The notes beneath the pieces were generated by a model, which searched no databases, was not told the DNA's origin, and worked only from the letters and a program-made list of their open reading frames with translations. From contig JAUNVM010000003.1 in NCBI GenBank assembly GCA_030537635.1, positions 56,000-109,523 of the forward strand: a DNA stretch of 53,524 bases, in the 5' to 3' direction. This document shows, piece by piece, positions 1 to 8,097 of this stretch. The DNA is from Flaviflexus sp. GTDB lineage: Bacteria > Actinomycetota > Actinomycetes > Actinomycetales > Actinomycetaceae. The stretch's first letter is position 1, and each line of letters begins with the position of its first letter. The position numbers were made by a program, and so were the translations under genes.

Positions 1-491
1 CCGATGGTAAATCCGGTTTCATCCTCGGTGAGAGGCTCGAGGGTATCGATCTGGTTTTGCAGCTGGGATGGCGGCATGAAGTGATTCTTGCGGGCCTCGA
101 TCCGCTCCTGGTTGAGATCCCGGGGCGGATCGACGTGCACGAAGATGACTCGCCCTTCGGCGCCGCGCAAAATATCGCGGTAGGCGTGCTTGAGTGCGGA
201 ACAGGCGACAACGGTGGAATGGCCAGCCTTGGCCTCGGACGTCATCCACCGCTGAATCGAATCCAACCAGGGAGCCCGGTCCTCGTCATTAAGCGGATGA
301 CCGGCATGCATCTTGTCTCGGTTAGCCTGGCTGTGGAACTCATCGCCCTCGGCGAATCTCAGACCGAGCCGGGCGGCCAAAAGCGCCGCCAGCGTCGTCT
401 TTCCACAGCCCGAGATTCCCATGCACACCACGTGCCTCGGGGTCGAGGACACCGGAAACGACGAAATATCTGGCAGTTCTGATTCACTCAT
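1..491 (-). CDS. gntK: Gluconokinase, 3' end cut by window edge
   Basis: Phosphorylates D-gluconate to 6-phosphogluconate in the cytosol, feeding the pentose phosphate pathway. It is open to the window edge, so 163 complete codons are visible; the family is usually about 165-175 residues, so only a few are missing. Translation from the ATG at 491 gives a P-loop GISGCGKT at residues 25-32, GDEFH at 49-53, and the gluconokinase signature ACSALKHAYRDILR at 96-109. A GGAG ribosome-binding sequence lies 11 bases upstream, and a good promoter (538-567) precedes it. It sits 206 bases downstream of the CYTH gene on the same strand. The 6-phosphogluconate dehydrogenase gene at 29.4 kb would act on its product, though it is not linked. 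Family assignment is firm; the exact end is unseen. Confidence 0.93.
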   Translation of the reverse strand, partial: MSESELPDISSFPVSSTPRHVVCMGISGCGKTTLAALLAARLGLRFAEGDEFHSQANRDKMHAGHPLNDEDRAPWLDSIQRWMTSEAKAGHSTVVACSALKHAYRDILRGAEGRVIFVHVDPPRDLNQERIEARKNHFMPPSQLQNQIDTLEPLTEDETGFTI

Positions 492-510
492 AGCGTCTTT
501 GCTCCTCATG

Positions 511-529
511 CTTTCCGCCAGCCGGAAAG
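511..529. promoter_or_regulatory. Inverted repeat in the gntK leader
   Basis: CTTTCCG and CGGAAAG form a 7-bp perfect inverted repeat around a 5-base centre. It lies just downstream of the predicted -10 element and upstream of the gntK ribosome-binding site. The position would suit a repressor operator (for example a GntR-type regulator) or a leader hairpin. The role is inference; no regulator gene is adjacent. Confidence 0.3.
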
Positions 530-537
530 GTAGCACC

Positions 538-567
538 ATTGTACGTTGGGGTCGATCTTTCTGCCAA
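538..567 (-). promoter_or_regulatory. Probable gntK promoter
   Basis: On the minus strand TTGGCA (567-562) and TACAAT (543-538) are separated by 18 bases, a good vegetative sigma-factor match. The expected transcription start lies about 40 bases before the gntK ATG. Confidence 0.55.
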
Positions 568-697
568 GTCGCGCCTGTTCGCCGGAATACCCGTCCCCAA
601 CATCGGTCGCCGAAACGCGCCGCGATGAGGCACGGAAGAAAAGGAGCCGACGCATCGGAGCCGCCCGGTCACGCAGCCTGGGCGCGGGCTGTGCGGT

Positions 698-1333
698 TTA
701 GAGCTCTTCGAAGAAGGGGCCGCGGGCGGCAAGCTCGGCGCGGTAGGCCTGCCGCCAGGTGGAGAAGGGCACCCGGGAGAGGTGATCGTTGGTGAAGCGC
801 AGATCGGAGGAGATTTCGGTGCGGCAGAACTCCGGGATCTCGAGATCAACCACGGGCCCGGTCCGCTCGCATTCGGCAATGATGAGACCGGCATTTTCCC
901 CACCGAATTCATCGATTTCCCAGCCGTCTTGACCCAGCCACACCGAATAGCGGTTCTTCGCGATGATTCTCGGGCATCGCTGCAGAATCGACATGGCAAC
1001 CGACTGGTCGAGGACGTGATCGAATTCGTAGCGTTCGGCGCTCACGGGCGGGGACTTCACGGTGATCCAGGCTCCGGTCACCTTGTCGGTCACCTCGGCA
1101 AGCAGCTTGCGTTCGTAGGCGCCGAAACGGTCGATGCTCGGATCAAAGCCGGTGAGGTCGGCCCGGTAGTCCGGCACCCGCACCCGCACCCGGATCGCGT
1201 AGCCTTCCTCGGCGAAGACATATCCCTGGAGGATGAGGGCACAGGGCGCATCATCAGTGAGCTCGGTGGGCAGCTCATCAACGTAGAACTTGCGCTCGAA
1301 CTCAAACATTTCGTCAATTGAATCCACGTCCAC
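698..1333 (-). CDS. CYTH-domain triphosphate tunnel metalloenzyme-like protein
   Basis: A 211-residue protein with a CYTH fold. The hallmark ExExK motif appears as EFERK at residues 11-15, near the N-terminus as in the family. Further tunnel-type residues are alternating arginines IRVRVRV (47-53), ITVKSP (90-95), KNRY (126-129), WEIDEF (138-143) and AECE (153-156). CYTH enzymes hydrolyse triphosphates such as inorganic triphosphate or thiamine triphosphate, usually with divalent metal; the substrate here cannot be told. A start at the internal Met-9 would leave only two residues before the motif, so I keep the longer one. It is divergent from ilvA with 101 bases between. The gene is a stand-alone single-domain form, without the CHAD domain often fused to CYTH. 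Confidence 0.8.
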   Translation of the reverse strand: MDVDSIDEMFEFERKFYVDELPTELTDDAPCALILQGYVFAEEGYAIRVRVRVPDYRADLTGFDPSIDRFGAYERKLLAEVTDKVTGAWITVKSPPVSAERYEFDHVLDQSVAMSILQRCPRIIAKNRYSVWLGQDGWEIDEFGGENAGLIIAECERTGPVVDLEIPEFCRTEISSDLRFTNDHLSRVPFSTWRQAYRAELAARGPFFEEL

Positions 1334-1434
1334 GTTCCCATTTTCTCACAGGTGACGGTGCGCTTTGTCTCGCCGCACGGTCCCTGGGACGTGGGACAGG
1401 TGGACCGCCGGAGGGTTCGTGGCACCATGGAGTA

Positions 1435-2682
1435 ATGCGTGTTCCTACCGGATTAGATGTCGACGAGGCTGCGGAGTGCATTGGCACCACCGTTCGCACC
1501 ACTCCCCTGGAGACGAGCGAGCGGCTCTCCGCCATTGCCGGCGTTGACGTGCTGCTCAAACGCGAGGACCTGCAGGTCGGTCGCTCCTATAAGGTGCGCG
1601 GGGCCTACAACCTCATTTCCAATCTCTCCGATGATCAGCGGGCCGCCGGGGTGGTGTGCGCCTCGGCCGGCAATCACGCTCAGGGCGTCGCCTTTGCCTG
1701 CCGCGAGCTCAAGATTCACGGCAAGGTCTTTCTTCCGTCGACCACGCCCCGTCAAAAGCGCCGCCGCATCCAAGACATCGGCGGGGGCTGGATTGAGCAG
1801 ATCTACGCCGGAACAACATTCGATGAGGCGGCCGCCGCCTCCCGGGAGTATTCCGAGGAGCACGGCGCCACCTACGTTCACCCCTTCGACGATCCGCTGA
1901 CCATTGCCGGGCAGGGAACGGTGGTGCGCGAGGTGATCCGCCAGGCCTACATTCGGCCCGCCCACGTCATTGTCCCGGTCGGCGGCGGTGGTCTGCTTGC
2001 CGGAACCGCCCTCTGGCTCAAGGAGCACTATCCGGCCACCCGACTCATCGGTGTCGAGCCCGCCGGCGCCGCCTCCATGCGGGCCGCTCTCGATCACGGT
2101 GGACCCCACCGCCTGACTAACGTCGACGGTTTCGTCGATGGTGCGGCAGTGGCCCGGGCCGGAGATAACACTTATCCGATCGTGGCCGAGCTCGTGGACG
2201 AGATCATCAGCGTCGACGAGGGCGCCGTGTGCACGGAAATGATGGAGCTCTACCAGATCGAGGGAATCATTGCCGAGCCGGCCGGGGCACTCGCCTCCAC
2301 CGCGCTGGCCACCGGGGCGGTCAAGCCCGAGTCCGGGCCCGTGGTCTGCCTCGTGTCCGGCGGCAATAACGATATTTCCCGCTACGACGAGATTCTCGAG
2401 CGTTCCCTCGTCCACGAGGGACTGCGCCACTACTTCCTCGTCACCTTCCCCCAGGAACCGGGCGCGCTGCGCCACTTCCTCGACGAGGTGCTGTCCGAGG
2501 GAGAGGATATTGTGTTGTTTGAGTACACGAAGAAGAACAACCGTGAGACGGGTCCCGCGCTTGTGGGAATTGATATCGACAATCGCGAGCGCCTGGGCGG
2601 ACTTCTCGAGAGAATGGAAGCATCGCCCCTGTCGATCGACAAGCTACAACCGGATAGTCCCATCTTTAGTTTCTTGCTCTAA
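1435..2682 (+). CDS. ilvA: Threonine ammonia-lyase (threonine dehydratase) with C-terminal ACT-like domain
   Basis: PLP enzyme converting L-threonine to 2-oxobutanoate and ammonia, the first step toward isoleucine. The 415-residue product has the PLP lysine K53 in SYKVRG, the SAGNH segment (77-81), the phosphate-binding GGGG loop (183-186) and the SGGNND motif (308-313). An ACT-like regulatory region (about 332-402, starting HYFLVTF) suggests allosteric control by isoleucine, as in the shorter one-ACT enzymes of actinobacteria. The reading frame is open back to 1318, but that extension has low-complexity sequence overlapping the divergent CYTH gene; the ATG at 1435 starts the conserved sequence, with GGAG only 2 bases upstream. 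It is first in a run with the paralogue at 2691. Confidence 0.93.
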   Translation: MRVPTGLDVDEAAECIGTTVRTTPLETSERLSAIAGVDVLLKREDLQVGRSYKVRGAYNLISNLSDDQRAAGVVCASAGNHAQGVAFACRELKIHGKVFLPSTTPRQKRRRIQDIGGGWIEQIYAGTTFDEAAAASREYSEEHGATYVHPFDDPLTIAGQGTVVREVIRQAYIRPAHVIVPVGGGGLLAGTALWLKEHYPATRLIGVEPAGAASMRAALDHGGPHRLTNVDGFVDGAAVARAGDNTYPIVAELVDEIISVDEGAVCTEMMELYQIEGIIAEPAGALASTALATGAVKPESGPVVCLVSGGNNDISRYDEILERSLVHEGLRHYFLVTFPQEPGALRHFLDEVLSEGEDIVLFEYTKKNNRETGPALVGIDIDNRERLGGLLERMEASPLSIDKLQPDSPIFSFLL

Positions 2683-2690
2683 GGAGAATC

Positions 2691-3710
2691 ATGACCGAGC
2701 TTCCCACCTTCGAGGATGTTGCCGAGGCAGCCGCCCGCATCAATCCCCACATTCACAAGACCCGCATTGTCGGTTCTGGGATGCTGAACCGTTATCTCGG
2801 TGCCGAGATGATGTTCCTGTGCGAGAACCAGCAGCGGGGAGGCTCCTTTAAGACTCGCGGTGCTCTCAACTCCGTCATTGCCCGCTTCGACCGGGGAGAG
2901 ATCTCCTCCGAGCACGGCATCCTCACCTACTCGGCGGGTAATCACGCCCAGGCTCTCGCGCTCGCCGCAAGCCAGATGCGGATCCCCCTCACCGTGCTCA
3001 TGCCGACCGATGCGGCGCACGTCAAGGTGGAGATGACGAAGTCGTATGGCGTGACGGTCGAGTACTACGATCCGCAAACCGATGATCGCGAGGAGATTGC
3101 CCAGGCCATGGCGGCCGAGCGCAACCTGTCGATCATCCCGCCCTTCAACGACCGGGAGATCATTGCCGGCCAGGGCACCGCGGTGCGCGAGCTGCTCATG
3201 GAGGTGGGCCGGGTGGATGCCATCGTCCTGCCGGTGGGCGGCGGCGGCCTCATTGGTGGCTCCTCCCTCGTCTCCAAGGTGTTTTCCCCCGAGGCGCAGA
3301 TTTGGGGCGTGGAGCCCGAGGGCGGGGATGATGCTCGCCAGTCCCTGGAGAAGGGCGAAATCGTCACCATCGACAATCCGGATACGGTGTGCGATGGGGT
3401 GCGCACCCGCCGCATCGGCGATCTCACCTTCGGCCTCATGCAGAAGAACGTCACCGGCATCACCACCGTTCCCGACTCCGATGTTTTCACCTGCATGAAG
3501 CTCGTGGCCGACCGCCTCAAGCTCATTGCCGAGCCGACCGGGGTGTTGGGCATGGCCGGGGCGATGAAGCTCATTGCCGATGGCACCCTGCCGCGCGGCT
3601 CCCGAATCGGCGTCATCCTGTCCGGCGGCAACGTCGACATGGACACCTTCGCCTCGTGCATCACCCAGGCCGATGATGCGGTCGAGCAGATGCAAAGGTA
3701 TGGCCGGTGA
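2691..3710 (+). CDS. Serine/threonine ammonia-lyase or racemase-like PLP enzyme
   Basis: A second fold-type II PLP enzyme, 339 residues, starting 8 bases after ilvA with an AAGGAG ribosome-binding site. K54 in GGSFKTRG is the Schiff-base lysine, SAGNHAQA is at 81-88 and GGGG at 183-186. It has no ACT domain, so it lacks the feedback module of its neighbour. By general likeness to serine racemase, catabolic threonine dehydratase and threo-3-hydroxyaspartate ammonia-lyase it should deaminate or racemise a hydroxy-amino acid; I cannot choose among these from sequence alone. Tandem placement beside ilvA suggests an old duplication with specialisation. The stop codon overlaps the GTG start of the next gene (GTGA), indicating coupling. 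Confidence 0.85.
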   Translation: MTELPTFEDVAEAAARINPHIHKTRIVGSGMLNRYLGAEMMFLCENQQRGGSFKTRGALNSVIARFDRGEISSEHGILTYSAGNHAQALALAASQMRIPLTVLMPTDAAHVKVEMTKSYGVTVEYYDPQTDDREEIAQAMAAERNLSIIPPFNDREIIAGQGTAVRELLMEVGRVDAIVLPVGGGGLIGGSSLVSKVFSPEAQIWGVEPEGGDDARQSLEKGEIVTIDNPDTVCDGVRTRRIGDLTFGLMQKNVTGITTVPDSDVFTCMKLVADRLKLIAEPTGVLGMAGAMKLIADGTLPRGSRIGVILSGGNVDMDTFASCITQADDAVEQMQRYGR

Positions 3711-4660
3711 CCGGCGCTTCCAGCGGACAGCCCGCCGAGCAGGCGGCCGGCCAGCCAATCGGCGAACCGGCGGGGCAGCCAATGGGACACGGATCGGCGG
3801 AGCCGGCCGGCCGGGAGGCGACAACTTCTCGGCGCGGCCTCATCATCGCCGTGGTCATTCTCCTCATCGCGGTGATTGGCCTTGCCGTCGCCCTCGTCCT
3901 CACCCTCAACGACCGGGATAGTGCGCCCAATGCTGGGCCCACCCCGACGGTGGCAGCCCAGCCAACGGACGATCCGGCGGGCGAAACCGCTTCCGCCGAG
4001 CCGTCTGCCGGGACAGCCGAGCAAACACCCGAGGGCCCGCTCCAGTATCCCGACAGCATCGAGCCGCTCGCGGCCGAGCAGCACCGGGATGCGGATGACC
4101 CGTATGCCTTCGGTGATGTCGATGCCGACATTGTTATCGTCGAATACGCTGACTACCGCTGCGGATACTGCGCTCTGTGGGCCACGACGGTCAAGCCCGC
4201 CCTGGCCGAGCATATTGCTGATGGTCGGGTGCGCCTGGAGTTCCGGGACATGCCGGTGCTTGGCGAGGAGTCGGTGACCGCCGCGATTGCCGCCCGCGCC
4301 GCGGGTGAGCAGGGCAAGTTCGCCGAATATCAAGACGCGCTATTCTCGCGGACGGCCGAGGCCGCCACCACCGGCGGAGGTCATCCCTCCTTCGACGAGG
4401 ACAGCCTCGTCGAGGTGGCCACCGAGGTTGGGGTTGCCGATCTTGCCGCATTCCGCGAAGCCCTGGGCAGCGAGGAGATTCGCTCCGACGTGCTCGCGCT
4501 GCGCGAGCACAATGCCGCGCTTGGAATCAGCGGAACTCCCTTCTTCATCATCTACGATGGCTTCCTGTCGGGCTTCTTGCCGGCCGAGCAGTTCGTTCCC
4601 CTGGTCGAGGATCAGGTGAGCAAGGCCCAGGCTGACGGGAAGGCCGGAATGGCGCTCTAA
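3707..4660 (+). CDS. Membrane-anchored DsbA-like thiol-disulfide oxidoreductase
   Basis: A 317-residue protein with a Gln/Gly/Pro-rich cytoplasmic N-terminus (1-43), a single transmembrane helix (about 44-67), a Pro/Thr/Ala-rich extracellular linker (68-115) and a DsbA-type thioredoxin domain. The active site is CGYC (152-155) and the cis-proline loop is SGTPFF (275-280), which together support a functional redox enzyme outside the membrane. Actinobacteria rely on such anchored oxidases to fold secreted proteins. The dipeptide GY between the cysteines differs from the PH of classical DsbA and will alter redox potential. The start is GTG overlapping the upstream stop. Its co-transcription with amino-acid lyases has no obvious functional reason. 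Confidence 0.88.
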   Translation: MTGASSGQPAEQAAGQPIGEPAGQPMGHGSAEPAGREATTSRRGLIIAVVILLIAVIGLAVALVLTLNDRDSAPNAGPTPTVAAQPTDDPAGETASAEPSAGTAEQTPEGPLQYPDSIEPLAAEQHRDADDPYAFGDVDADIVIVEYADYRCGYCALWATTVKPALAEHIADGRVRLEFRDMPVLGEESVTAAIAARAAGEQGKFAEYQDALFSRTAEAATTGGGHPSFDEDSLVEVATEVGVADLAAFREALGSEEIRSDVLALREHNAALGISGTPFFIIYDGFLSGFLPAEQFVPLVEDQVSKAQADGKAGMAL

Positions 4661-4699
4661 AGCGCCGCCGCCAGCAACCGCCAACCCGCAAAGGTCACC

Positions 4700-5347
4700 A
4701 TGTCCCGTCGCCTCCGAAAGGCTTTTGCCCTTCGTACCGCCGCCCTTCTCGGATGGACCATTCGTTTCGATCCGACGCCGGACCGCACCCTCGTCATCGG
4801 TGCCCCGCACACCTCGAACTTTGACGCTTTCGCCATGATCCTCACCATGTGGTCGAGGGAGCGAGACTTCAATTTCCTTGTCAAAGACTCGGTGATGAAG
4901 TATCCGGTACTCAAGCAGGCGGTTCACGCCCTCGGCGGCATCCCGGTCAATCGCCGTCAACATACCGGCCTCACCGCTCGGCTGGCCACGGCCGCCCGCG
5001 GCCGGGACAAGCTGGCCCTGTGCCTGACCCCGAAGGGTACCCGAGGTCGGCGCGAGTACTGGAAGTCTGGCTTTTATCGGATCGCCTACGAGACCGGCCT
5101 TCCAATCTCGCTGGGCTTCGTCGACCGAAACACGAAGACCTTCGGGGTGGGCCCCACCTTCACCCCCACCTGGGATATCGAGGCGGACATGGCAACCATC
5201 CGCGAGTTCTACGACGGCAAGATCGGCTACCGTCCCAACAACACCTGCGTGCCACGCCTGCGCGCCGAAGATGATCCGGATGCTGCCGCCTACCTGCTCC
5301 GCCCGGTTGAGGGTCAGCAGGAGGGGCGCACTTCCACTGCCGACTAA
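4700..5347 (+). CDS. 1-acylglycerol-3-phosphate acyltransferase-like protein (PlsC family)
   Basis: A 215-residue protein with the acyltransferase catalytic motif HTSNFD at 37-42 (HxxxxD), followed by GGIPVNR and the PKGTR element typical of small PlsC-like acyltransferases. The family transfers acyl groups to lysophosphatidic acid or related acceptors at the inner membrane face; the acceptor here is unknown. AAAGG lies 5 bases before the ATG. It ends the plus-strand run beginning with ilvA (39 bases after the DsbA-like gene) and converges on trkA, with 144 bases between. I see no strong intrinsic terminator in that gap, only a weak hairpin at 5453-5472. Confidence 0.8.
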   Translation: MSRRLRKAFALRTAALLGWTIRFDPTPDRTLVIGAPHTSNFDAFAMILTMWSRERDFNFLVKDSVMKYPVLKQAVHALGGIPVNRRQHTGLTARLATAARGRDKLALCLTPKGTRGRREYWKSGFYRIAYETGLPISLGFVDRNTKTFGVGPTFTPTWDIEADMATIREFYDGKIGYRPNNTCVPRLRAEDDPDAAAYLLRPVEGQQEGRTSTAD

Positions 5348-5491
5348 TACCGCGTTGATAGGGCAGGGAACATTCCTCGGGTTGCCTCAGCAACCGTTTG
5401 TGCCCGATGTGGGCCTTATCCATAGCCCTCTTCCCCTTGGCCCCGCTCGTGACATCCCTTTTCCTGGGGATGCTCGCGGAAAGCTGTAGGC

Positions 5492-6163
5492 CTAGACGGC
5501 GGAGGTAAACTCGGTGACCTTGTCCTCGGGGCCGACAACCAGGGCGGTGTCTCCCTCGAGGATCTCGGTGTAGGGATCACCGAAAATCCATTCCCCGGTT
5601 TCTCGGCGCACGGCGATGATGCCGAGGCCGCGCCGACCCCGCAGATTGATCTCGCCGAGGCGGCGATCTTGCCAGGATTCGGGAACGGCCTTGGTGACGA
5701 GGGCGAAGCCTCCGGTGAGGGGAATGTAGTCGGTGAGCTGATCGAGGATGACGTGGGCGATTCTCGTGCCGGTCTCCTTCTCCGGGGAGATGACTCGCTG
5801 CACCCCCAGCTGGGTGAGGATCTGCTCGTGCGGATCAGAGATCGCTTTCGCCCAGATCTGCGGGACCCCAAACTTGATGAGCCAGGAGGTGACAAGAATG
5901 GAGGCCTGGAGGTCCGAGCCAACCGCGACCACCGCGTGGGAGAACTCGGGAACGCCGAGCTCACGCAGCGCTTCCTCCTTCGTCGCATCCGCCTGCACCA
6001 CGTGGTAGAGCACATCGTGGCAGGACTGCACGAGGTCCATGTCAACGTCGATGCCGAGTACGTCCACCCCACCGTCTTGCAACTCGAGGGCGAGGGCCCG
6101 GCCGAATCGGCCAAGGCCGATGACGGCAACGGCGTCAATATCCTTTTTCTTTTTCTTAGCCAA
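5492..6163 (-). CDS. trkA: TrkA/KtrA-type potassium uptake regulator (RCK)
   Basis: The cytosolic gating subunit of a Trk/Ktr potassium transporter, 223 residues. The N-terminal Rossmann domain carries GLGRFG (16-21) and an acidic end of strand 2 (GIDVD, 37-41), so NAD(H) or ATP/ADP binding is expected. The C-terminal half (about 140-223) matches an RCK-C domain and ends in a short beta-rich segment. The N-terminus has five consecutive lysines. I accept a TTG start: AAAGG lies 7 bases upstream on the minus strand and the frame overlaps the end of trkH by 8 bases, a typical coupled arrangement. It works with the TrkH-type channel subunit encoded just upstream. Confidence 0.9.
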   Translation of the reverse strand: MAKKKKKDIDAVAVIGLGRFGRALALELQDGGVDVLGIDVDMDLVQSCHDVLYHVVQADATKEEALRELGVPEFSHAVVAVGSDLQASILVTSWLIKFGVPQIWAKAISDPHEQILTQLGVQRVISPEKETGTRIAHVILDQLTDYIPLTGGFALVTKAVPESWQDRRLGEINLRGRRGLGIIAVRRETGEWIFGDPYTEILEGDTALVVGPEDKVTEFTSAV

Positions 6164-7568
6164 TGATCGGCCTTTCGACGGGGAGCTGATAGGGGCGGCG
6201 CCCGGTGCGCATGGCGAGGGCGGTGGCGAGGGAGACGGGGCCGATACGGCCGATGAACATGAGGACGCACAGGAGAAGCTGGGCGGCCCCGGGAAGGATG
6301 GGGGTGATGCCGGTGGAGAGTCCCACCGTGGAGAATGCGGATACCGATTCGAAGAGCACCTGCCCCAGCGGCATCTCCGTCATCGCCAGGATGATGAAGG
6401 CGCAGGTGGTGATGGCGCCGGCAGCGAGGGTGACAACGGTGATGACCTCCCGCTGCAGGGTTTGGGGTAGCTGGCGGCCGGCCACGGTCACCGCCTGGCG
6501 TCCGCGAATTTCCGCATAGGTCATGGCAACAATGACACCGAGGGTGGTGATCTTCAGGCCGCCGGCGGTGCCGGCCGGGCCGCCACCGATGAACATGAGG
6601 ATGTCTTGGAGGGCCCACGAAGATTCCTGCATGCCGCCCACATCGATGCTGTTGAAGCCGGCGGTGCGGGTGACCACCGAGGCGAAGAAGGCATTGAGCC
6701 AGGCATCGCCCGCCCCCATCTTCCCCAGGGTGGCCGGATTATTGCGTTCCATGATGATGAGGCCGAGGGTGCCGACGGTGAGGAGGATGGCGGTGCCGCG
6801 CAGGACGAGATGGGTGCCCACATTCCACACCTTCGGCCGGCGGAACTCCCGCAGCAGCTGGACAATGACGGGAAAGCCGAGGCCGCCGAGGATGACGGGA
6901 ATGGCGACCATGAGCAGGATGAGGGGATCGTGGGCCGCCCACATGAGATTATCCGACTGAAGGGCAAATCCGGCATTGTTGAAGGCGCTGATCGCCGTGA
7001 AGGTGCCCTCCCCTATCGCGTGCGGAATCGAATAGCCGTAATGGCTCCACAGCCGCCAGGTGAGGCCGAGGGCGGTTACGGCCTCAATGGTGAGGGAGAT
7101 GACGAGAATGTTGGCAACAATCCGGGTCGTCTGGGCGAGATTCGTTCCGGTGGCGGTGGAGATGGTGAACCGGGCCGACAGGTTGAAGCGGTGGAAGATC
7201 ATCCGGCCCATGACCGTCACCACGGTCATGACCCCCAGCCCGCCCAGGGCGATAAGGATGCCGAGAACAATCTTGCCGAACAGCGACCAGTACACGGCCG
7301 TATCAACCACGATGAGGCCGGTGACGCACACCGCCGAGGTTGCCGTGAACAGAGCGGTGAGAATGGGGGCACCACCGAGCGGGCCGCGCCCACCGGCTGC
7401 CGAAGCCGGAAACTGGCCTCCCACCGGATCGGCCACCGCGAACGGCATCATGAGCAGCAGCGTGCCGATGATGATGACCGCGAGAAAGCCCCCGGCAATG
7501 AGTTGGCCGGGCGATAAGCGGGCGAGGCGATCATGCCACGAGATAGCTCGATTATGTGAAGCTGTCAT
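6156..7568 (-). CDS. trkH: TrkH/KtrB-type potassium channel subunit
   Basis: An integral membrane subunit of potassium uptake, 470 residues, with the repeated M1-P-M2 hydrophobic pattern of the superfamily of K+ transporters. Glycine-containing pore segments are visible, for example ATSAVCVTGL, SAFNNAGF, TRTAGFNS and SAFSTVGLS, matching the four selectivity-filter loops of KtrB/TrkH. The size is closer to KtrB-like proteins of Gram-positive bacteria than to the longer proteobacterial TrkH. I place the start at ATG 7568, 6 bases after GGAGG; a GTG one codon earlier is also possible. It is transcribed after the winged-helix regulator (25-28 bases away) and before trkA. Confidence 0.92.
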   Translation of the reverse strand: MTASHNRAISWHDRLARLSPGQLIAGGFLAVIIIGTLLLMMPFAVADPVGGQFPASAAGGRGPLGGAPILTALFTATSAVCVTGLIVVDTAVYWSLFGKIVLGILIALGGLGVMTVVTVMGRMIFHRFNLSARFTISTATGTNLAQTTRIVANILVISLTIEAVTALGLTWRLWSHYGYSIPHAIGEGTFTAISAFNNAGFALQSDNLMWAAHDPLILLMVAIPVILGGLGFPVIVQLLREFRRPKVWNVGTHLVLRGTAILLTVGTLGLIIMERNNPATLGKMGAGDAWLNAFFASVVTRTAGFNSIDVGGMQESSWALQDILMFIGGGPAGTAGGLKITTLGVIVAMTYAEIRGRQAVTVAGRQLPQTLQREVITVVTLAAGAITTCAFIILAMTEMPLGQVLFESVSAFSTVGLSTGITPILPGAAQLLLCVLMFIGRIGPVSLATALAMRTGRRPYQLPVERPIIG

Positions 7569-7596
7569 CACCCTCCTCCCGGCGAATAGTCCAAGA

Positions 7597-8058
7597 CTAG
7601 TCCCTTGCGAGCTCCGCTGCGAGGGAGATGAGGGTGCGCAAATGTTCCATTCTGCTCGTTCTCAGCTCATAGACCCCGTGTCCGACCGGGCGCAGCCACC
7701 CTTCATCCTGCAAGATCCGCAGGTGGTGGTAGACCTGTCCGGAGGTACCCAGGCTGAGATCCTCGATCAGTCCGGTCACGGACACCGGCCCAACGAGAGC
7801 CTCCCGGCACATGGCCATGCGCACCGGGTGGCCGAGGGAGAAGAGAACGGCCGCCAGCGCCTCGCTCTCCACGTCCTCGACGTCCCGGGGCTCGGGCGCC
7901 TCGCTGAGCGCGGGCGTCCTCCCGGTGAGCCGGGCCACGTCATCGATTTTGCGCCCCAGGCGTTTCTCGGCACGCTCGATGCGGGCGAGGATCTCCTCGG
8001 TTTTCGTCCGGGCCGGCTTCTTGCCACTTTTCTTTCCCACGCCTTCAGTATGGCGCAC
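7597..8058 (-). CDS. ArsR-like winged-helix transcription regulator
   Basis: A 153-residue protein with a basic N-terminus (KKSGKKPARTK), a helical stretch (about 20-45) and a winged-helix domain from about residue 65. The segment FSLGHPVRMAMCREAL followed by TSGQVYHHLRILQDEGW is characteristic of ArsR-family helix-turn-helix proteins. No clear metal-binding cysteine pair is seen, so it is not an obvious metal sensor. It lies between the peptidase-like gene and trkH, all on one strand with small gaps, so control of potassium uptake or of the run itself is plausible but unproven. The GTG at 8058 has no good ribosome-binding site; a GTG at 8040 is an alternative. Confidence 0.75.
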   Translation of the reverse strand: MRHTEGVGKKSGKKPARTKTEEILARIERAEKRLGRKIDDVARLTGRTPALSEAPEPRDVEDVESEALAAVLFSLGHPVRMAMCREALVGPVSVTGLIEDLSLGTSGQVYHHLRILQDEGWLRPVGHGVYELRTSRMEHLRTLISLAAELARD

Positions 8059-8097
8059 GGGGCCGGTCGGAGCACGCCGGGCCCACGATTCGGGCCG

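Noticed and set aside
5453..5472. CATCCC/GGGATG hairpin between the acyltransferase and trkA
   Set aside because: Short stem with an 8-base loop and no T tract; too weak to call a terminator.
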